A DNA stretch of 64,000 bases from Ruminococcaceae bacterium YRB3002. GTDB taxonomy: Bacteria; Bacillota; Clostridia; Saccharofermentanales; Saccharofermentanaceae. Under the pieces are notes generated by a model. That model ran no database searches. It worked only from the letters and a program-made list of their open reading frames with translations, and had not been told where the DNA came from. Positions 61,866 through 64,000 of this stretch are shown here, one piece after another. The translations under genes and the position numbers were made by a program. The stretch lies in assembly GCA_900099715.1 (NCBI GenBank), contig FMTG01000003.1, positions 124,001 to 188,000 on the forward strand. Direction: 5' to 3'. How positions within the stretch are numbered: the first letter of the stretch is position 1; every line of letters starts with the position of its first letter.

Positions 61866-62100
61866 GAATGCATTTTGCGCCGCTAGTTCCGCAACCGGCG
61901 AAGCCGGTGAGGACCTGTTCGAAGCGCCGCAAAAATGCATTTGCTCGCCGACGAGGACTGAAGCGAGCAAGCGGTCGCGAGCCCAAGAGGACCTGTTCGA
62001 AGCGCCGCAAAAATGCATTTGCTCGCCGACGAGGACTGAAGCGAGCAAGCGGTCGCGAGCCCCAGATGACCTGTTCGAAGCAACGCAAAATCGTGCGTTA
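61866..62100. repeat. GC-rich palindromic repeat, copy 3, with 78-bp tandem extension
   Basis: 61866-61942 is a palindrome: arms AATGCATTTTGCGCCGC and GCGCCGCAAAAATGCATT around ACCGGCGAAGCCGGT, the same core as at 38035-38114. From 61911 a 78-bp unit (GGACCTGTTCGAAGCGCC to GCGAGCCCAAGA) repeats at 61989 and, partly, at 62067. The GACGAGGACTGAAGCGAGC part is also found at 18843. It ends 5 bp before the stop of the GH16 gene. Confidence 0.8.
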
Positions 62101-62105
62101 TCGCC

Positions 62106-63101
62106 TTAGTCTTTCTCCGCAGGACACGCCACATTAGTATCATATACATCACGCTGGTAAACCCTTACCCAGTCAACTCTCATCTGGGCGCGCTCATCGA
62201 AAGGAGTATCCTCATTGGGATCTCCCGGCCAGTCGCCGCCGACAGCAACATTAAAGATGATATAAAACGGCTGATTAAATGGTGCCGGGTATTCTGCCGT
62301 AACGTTCTTCAGAGGGGAAGAATACCAGTAAGATGTCTCATAGAAGACCTCTCCATCGATAAGGAAAGAGATCTTACCAGGCTCCCAATCTACAGCGTAA
62401 ATATGATAGTCGGCTGACAGATCAACATCCGCTTTATAAGAGCCCTGATTCTGGTCGTGCGGATTACCATAGTGGATCGTTCCGTGTGTGGTATCCTCCT
62501 GACCGCCAACGATCTCCATGATATCTATCTCACCTGAGACAGGCCATTTACCCGTTACAGGAAGCATCCAGAACGCAGGAAGGAATCCGACACCTTCAGG
62601 TGTCTTAATCCTTGCCTCAATCCTGCCATACCGGCAGACGAAAGCACCATATGTATTAACCCTTCCCGAATAGTACTGAACATTTCCATTGTCATCAACT
62701 TTCTTCACGGGCTGTATGATCAGATTGCCATTGCTGACATAAGAGTATTCCTCATCAGGAGTGTATTCCTGAAGTTCGTTGTTGACCCATCCTTTCTGGT
62801 GCGTCTCGCGGGTCCACATAGAGGACAGAGAATCACCGTCGAATTCATCACACCAGACAAAATGATACCCTTCAGGAACAACACAGTCCTCAGGCTGCGG
62901 AACCGGATCGAAAGGAACGGTCGTCATCTCCGTTGTCGTAGTTGTAGTGGCCTCCTCCGTTGACTCGGAAGTCTCAGGTTCGGATGCCTCAGTTGACTCA
63001 GTAGTACCGGCAGCCGTCTCCGTCGTAACTGTTGTATCTGTCGTGCAGCCTGCCATCAGCATCGAAGACAGAAGCACCATAGCGATCATCTTGCGCTTCA
63101 T
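62106..63101 (-). CDS. GH16 endo-beta-1,3(4)-glucanase lipoprotein
   Basis: 331 residues. Lipobox LMAGC (Cys19), then a Thr/Ser/Glu-rich linker (about 20-62) and a GH16 domain. The catalytic ExDxxE motif is GEIDIMEIVGG with Glu191, Asp193 and Glu196; WVNNELQEYTPD and HGTIHYGNPHDQNQG are laminarinase-type blocks. It likely cleaves beta-1,3- or mixed-linked glucans (laminarin, lichenan, cereal beta-glucan) at the cell surface. No other glycan genes are adjacent. Monocistronic by its surroundings. Confidence 0.95.
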   Translation of the reverse strand: MKRKMIAMVLLSSMLMAGCTTDTTVTTETAAGTTESTEASEPETSESTEEATTTTTTEMTTVPFDPVPQPEDCVVPEGYHFVWCDEFDGDSLSSMWTRETHQKGWVNNELQEYTPDEEYSYVSNGNLIIQPVKKVDDNGNVQYYSGRVNTYGAFVCRYGRIEARIKTPEGVGFLPAFWMLPVTGKWPVSGEIDIMEIVGGQEDTTHGTIHYGNPHDQNQGSYKADVDLSADYHIYAVDWEPGKISFLIDGEVFYETSYWYSSPLKNVTAEYPAPFNQPFYIIFNVAVGGDWPGDPNEDTPFDERAQMRVDWVRVYQRDVYDTNVACPAEKD

Positions 63102-63186
63102 AACACATCCTCCATACAGGTTAATCAGAAGAATCTGTGTTTATTGTACTATAATTGATGCGCAAGTAGAATCGGTCAGTGTTATA

Positions 63187-63612
63187 TCATCTCAGGAACA
63201 GGAAAAAAGCCAGAAGGATAACCAGACAGATAAAAAGCCTTGTCAGCTGGCCGAGCACAAAATAATGATGCATCTTTTCAGTAACAAGATTGTCGATCCT
63301 CCTGATATCGCTGCTCAGTTTCTCGTCAGAAATACTGATAACAGTTGTGATACGGGCAATGATCGCCTCAATGGTATCCTCAGGAATAGTCTCCGGCTTT
63401 GATAATGGATCTTTCATTAACAGGATTTCGCGGATATAATCCTCGTCCGTGTCATATGCTCTGGCAATATCTCTGATCTGATCACGCGTAGGAAATTTCT
63501 CACCTTTCTCCCAACGGGACAGAGAAGACTTGCCGCAATACATTTTCTGTGAAGCCTCGACCAGCGTCATATGTTTGGATTCACGTAACATCTGCAAATG
63601 AGCGCCTGACAT
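63187..63612 (-). CDS. membrane-anchored XRE-family regulator
   Basis: 141 residues. Residues about 5-58 are a Cro/CI helix-turn-helix (LRESKHMTLVEASQKMYCGKSSLSRWEKGEKFP spread over 9-41). A linker of ~60 residues follows and the last 24 residues are a membrane helix (VLGQLTRLFICLVILLAFFLFLR), a tail-anchored layout. The target genes are unknown; a palindrome over its own promoter suggests autorepression. AAGGGGGT precedes the ATG. Confidence 0.85.
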   Translation of the reverse strand: MSGAHLQMLRESKHMTLVEASQKMYCGKSSLSRWEKGEKFPTRDQIRDIARAYDTDEDYIREILLMKDPLSKPETIPEDTIEAIIARITTVISISDEKLSSDIRRIDNLVTEKMHHYFVLGQLTRLFICLVILLAFFLFLR

Positions 63613-63637
63613 ACGTTACCCCCTTAAATTATATATT

Positions 63638-63652
63638 TTGCATTATATGCAA
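63638..63652 (-). promoter_or_regulatory. palindromic operator and promoter of the XRE gene
   Basis: TTGCAT-TAT-ATGCAA is a perfect inverted repeat covering the minus-strand -10 TATAAT (63642-63647). A weak -35 (CTGACC) is 17 bp upstream. A bound dimer would block the polymerase. Confidence 0.55.
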
Positions 63653-63680
63653 TCGGGCTTAACGGGTCAGGTGTGTTCTG

Positions 63681-64000
63681 TTATGTATCGAGCACTACAC
63701 CCTTTACGATTTCTATGAGCAGATCCGTGATCTTCTCCATGCTCTGGCAGCTGATGTATTCGTAAACGCCATGAAAGTTATGTCCGCCGGCGCATATATT
63801 GGGGCATATCAGCCCCTTATACGACAGCATTGCACCATCTGTACCGCCACGTATAGGCTTGATCAGAGGATTGATTCCGGCTCTCTCCATAGCGGCAACA
63901 CACCGGTTTACGATAAACATGTTATCGGGAACGATCATCTCACGCATGTTATAGTAGCTGTCTCTCAGGTTATGATCTATCCTTGCACCGGTCTCAGAAG
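63681..64000 (-). CDS. pepT: peptidase T (tripeptide aminopeptidase), C-terminal part
   Basis: 106 codons up to the right edge; the N-terminal part is outside. The frame is open from 64000 ([18 protein letters not shown]) to the stop. [21 protein letters not shown] and [13 protein letters not shown] are the last blocks of PepT/M20 peptidases, the His of NFHG binding zinc. It removes N-terminal residues from tripeptides in the cytoplasm. Confidence 0.93.
   Translation of the reverse strand, partial: SETGARIDHNLRDSYYNMREMIVPDNMFIVNRCVAAMERAGINPLIKPIRGGTDGAMLSYKGLICPNICAGGHNFHGVYEYISCQSMEKITDLLIEIVKGVVLDT

Noticed and set aside
61481-61873. Minus-strand frame with three 17-residue repeats (VSQTVPVVPVPETLTGT)
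   Set aside because: The repeat is a DNA-level 51-bp tandem array whose length is divisible by three; the frame runs into the antisense of prfC, has no ribosome site, and other frames are open too.
61694-62100. Possible CRISPR array
   Set aside because: The units are directly joined tandem repeats of 51 and 78 bp with no unique spacers, and no cas genes are present.
61807-62152. Overlapping frames on both strands in the 78-bp repeats
   Set aside because: They come from GC-rich repeats with a length divisible by three, are open in several frames and have no start signals.

Overview
The window looks like a chromosomal segment from a Gram-positive anaerobe of the Clostridia (Bacillota). The evidence is Shine-Dalgarno sites of the AGGAGG type, many lipoproteins with class II lipoboxes and no outer-membrane genes, a split cobalamin-dependent methionine synthase, ECF-type vitamin uptake, a ferredoxin-like aldo/keto reductase, and OmpR-type two-component systems beside solute-binding lipoproteins. 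I cannot name the genus. Almost everything lies on the minus strand; plus-strand genes are a FAD enzyme with a DUF2298 membrane protein (9.3-13.1 kb), a sugar-type MFS transporter (17.2-18.5 kb) and prfC (60.0-61.6 kb).

Layout. 0-9.1 kb: one long minus-strand run containing a four-helix-bundle protein, a WYL regulator, alaS, a HIT protein, a YunG-like protein, an EAL phosphodiesterase, an unknown membrane protein and the start of trmB. 9.3-13.3 kb: FAD oxidoreductase plus DUF2298 'YYY' protein, then the tail of a dead GGDEF gene. 13.3-18.5 kb: serine pathway genes (SerC-like aminotransferase, serA) followed by a GH32-like protein that lacks the usual nucleophile, divergent from the MFS transporter. 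18.5-18.9 kb: a mobile-looking element of about 280 bp with terminal inverted repeats, then a GC-rich repeat touching a very short pilin gene. 19.2-25.8 kb: a GNAT protein and aldo/keto reductase, then a one-carbon/B12 operon (DUF4430 lipid- or membrane-anchored protein, ECF S component, metF, MetH activation protein, metH). 25.9-37.9 kb: a continuous run from malQ through glpK, an AEC transporter, SseB, an unknown protein, prfA, a Sua5-phosphatase fusion, a small membrane protein and a MATE exporter to a CARF-HEPN ribonuclease-like protein with an RGG tail. This last gene has no CRISPR-Cas genes around it and is the most striking single gene.

38.2-59.9 kb: a 20-kb minus-strand locus of one theme. 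It holds three propeller-plus-solute-binding lipoproteins (one frameshifted), MalF/MalG-type permeases without an ATPase, an HlyD-like adaptor with a long coiled coil, a MacB-core-like membrane protein, two closely paralogous histidine kinase/response regulator pairs, a frameshifted ECF sigma factor with its probable anti-sigma factor, three other lipoproteins and an orphan HicB. Four promoters in this locus share the same architecture: a CGATACAT-type site (paired at 11 bp in two of them) ending exactly 5 nt before a -10 box. This suggests one regulon run by the two response regulators.

60-64 kb: prfC, a 480-bp mosaic of three repeat families, a GH16 endo-beta-glucanase lipoprotein, a membrane-anchored XRE regulator with a palindrome over its own promoter, and the C-terminal end of pepT. 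Two interspersed repeat families recur in the window: a GGGGACGGTTC-type repeat placed right behind stop codons, and a GC-rich palindromic element whose arms differ between copies but still pair within each copy. No tRNA, rRNA, CRISPR array or recognisable riboswitch was seen.
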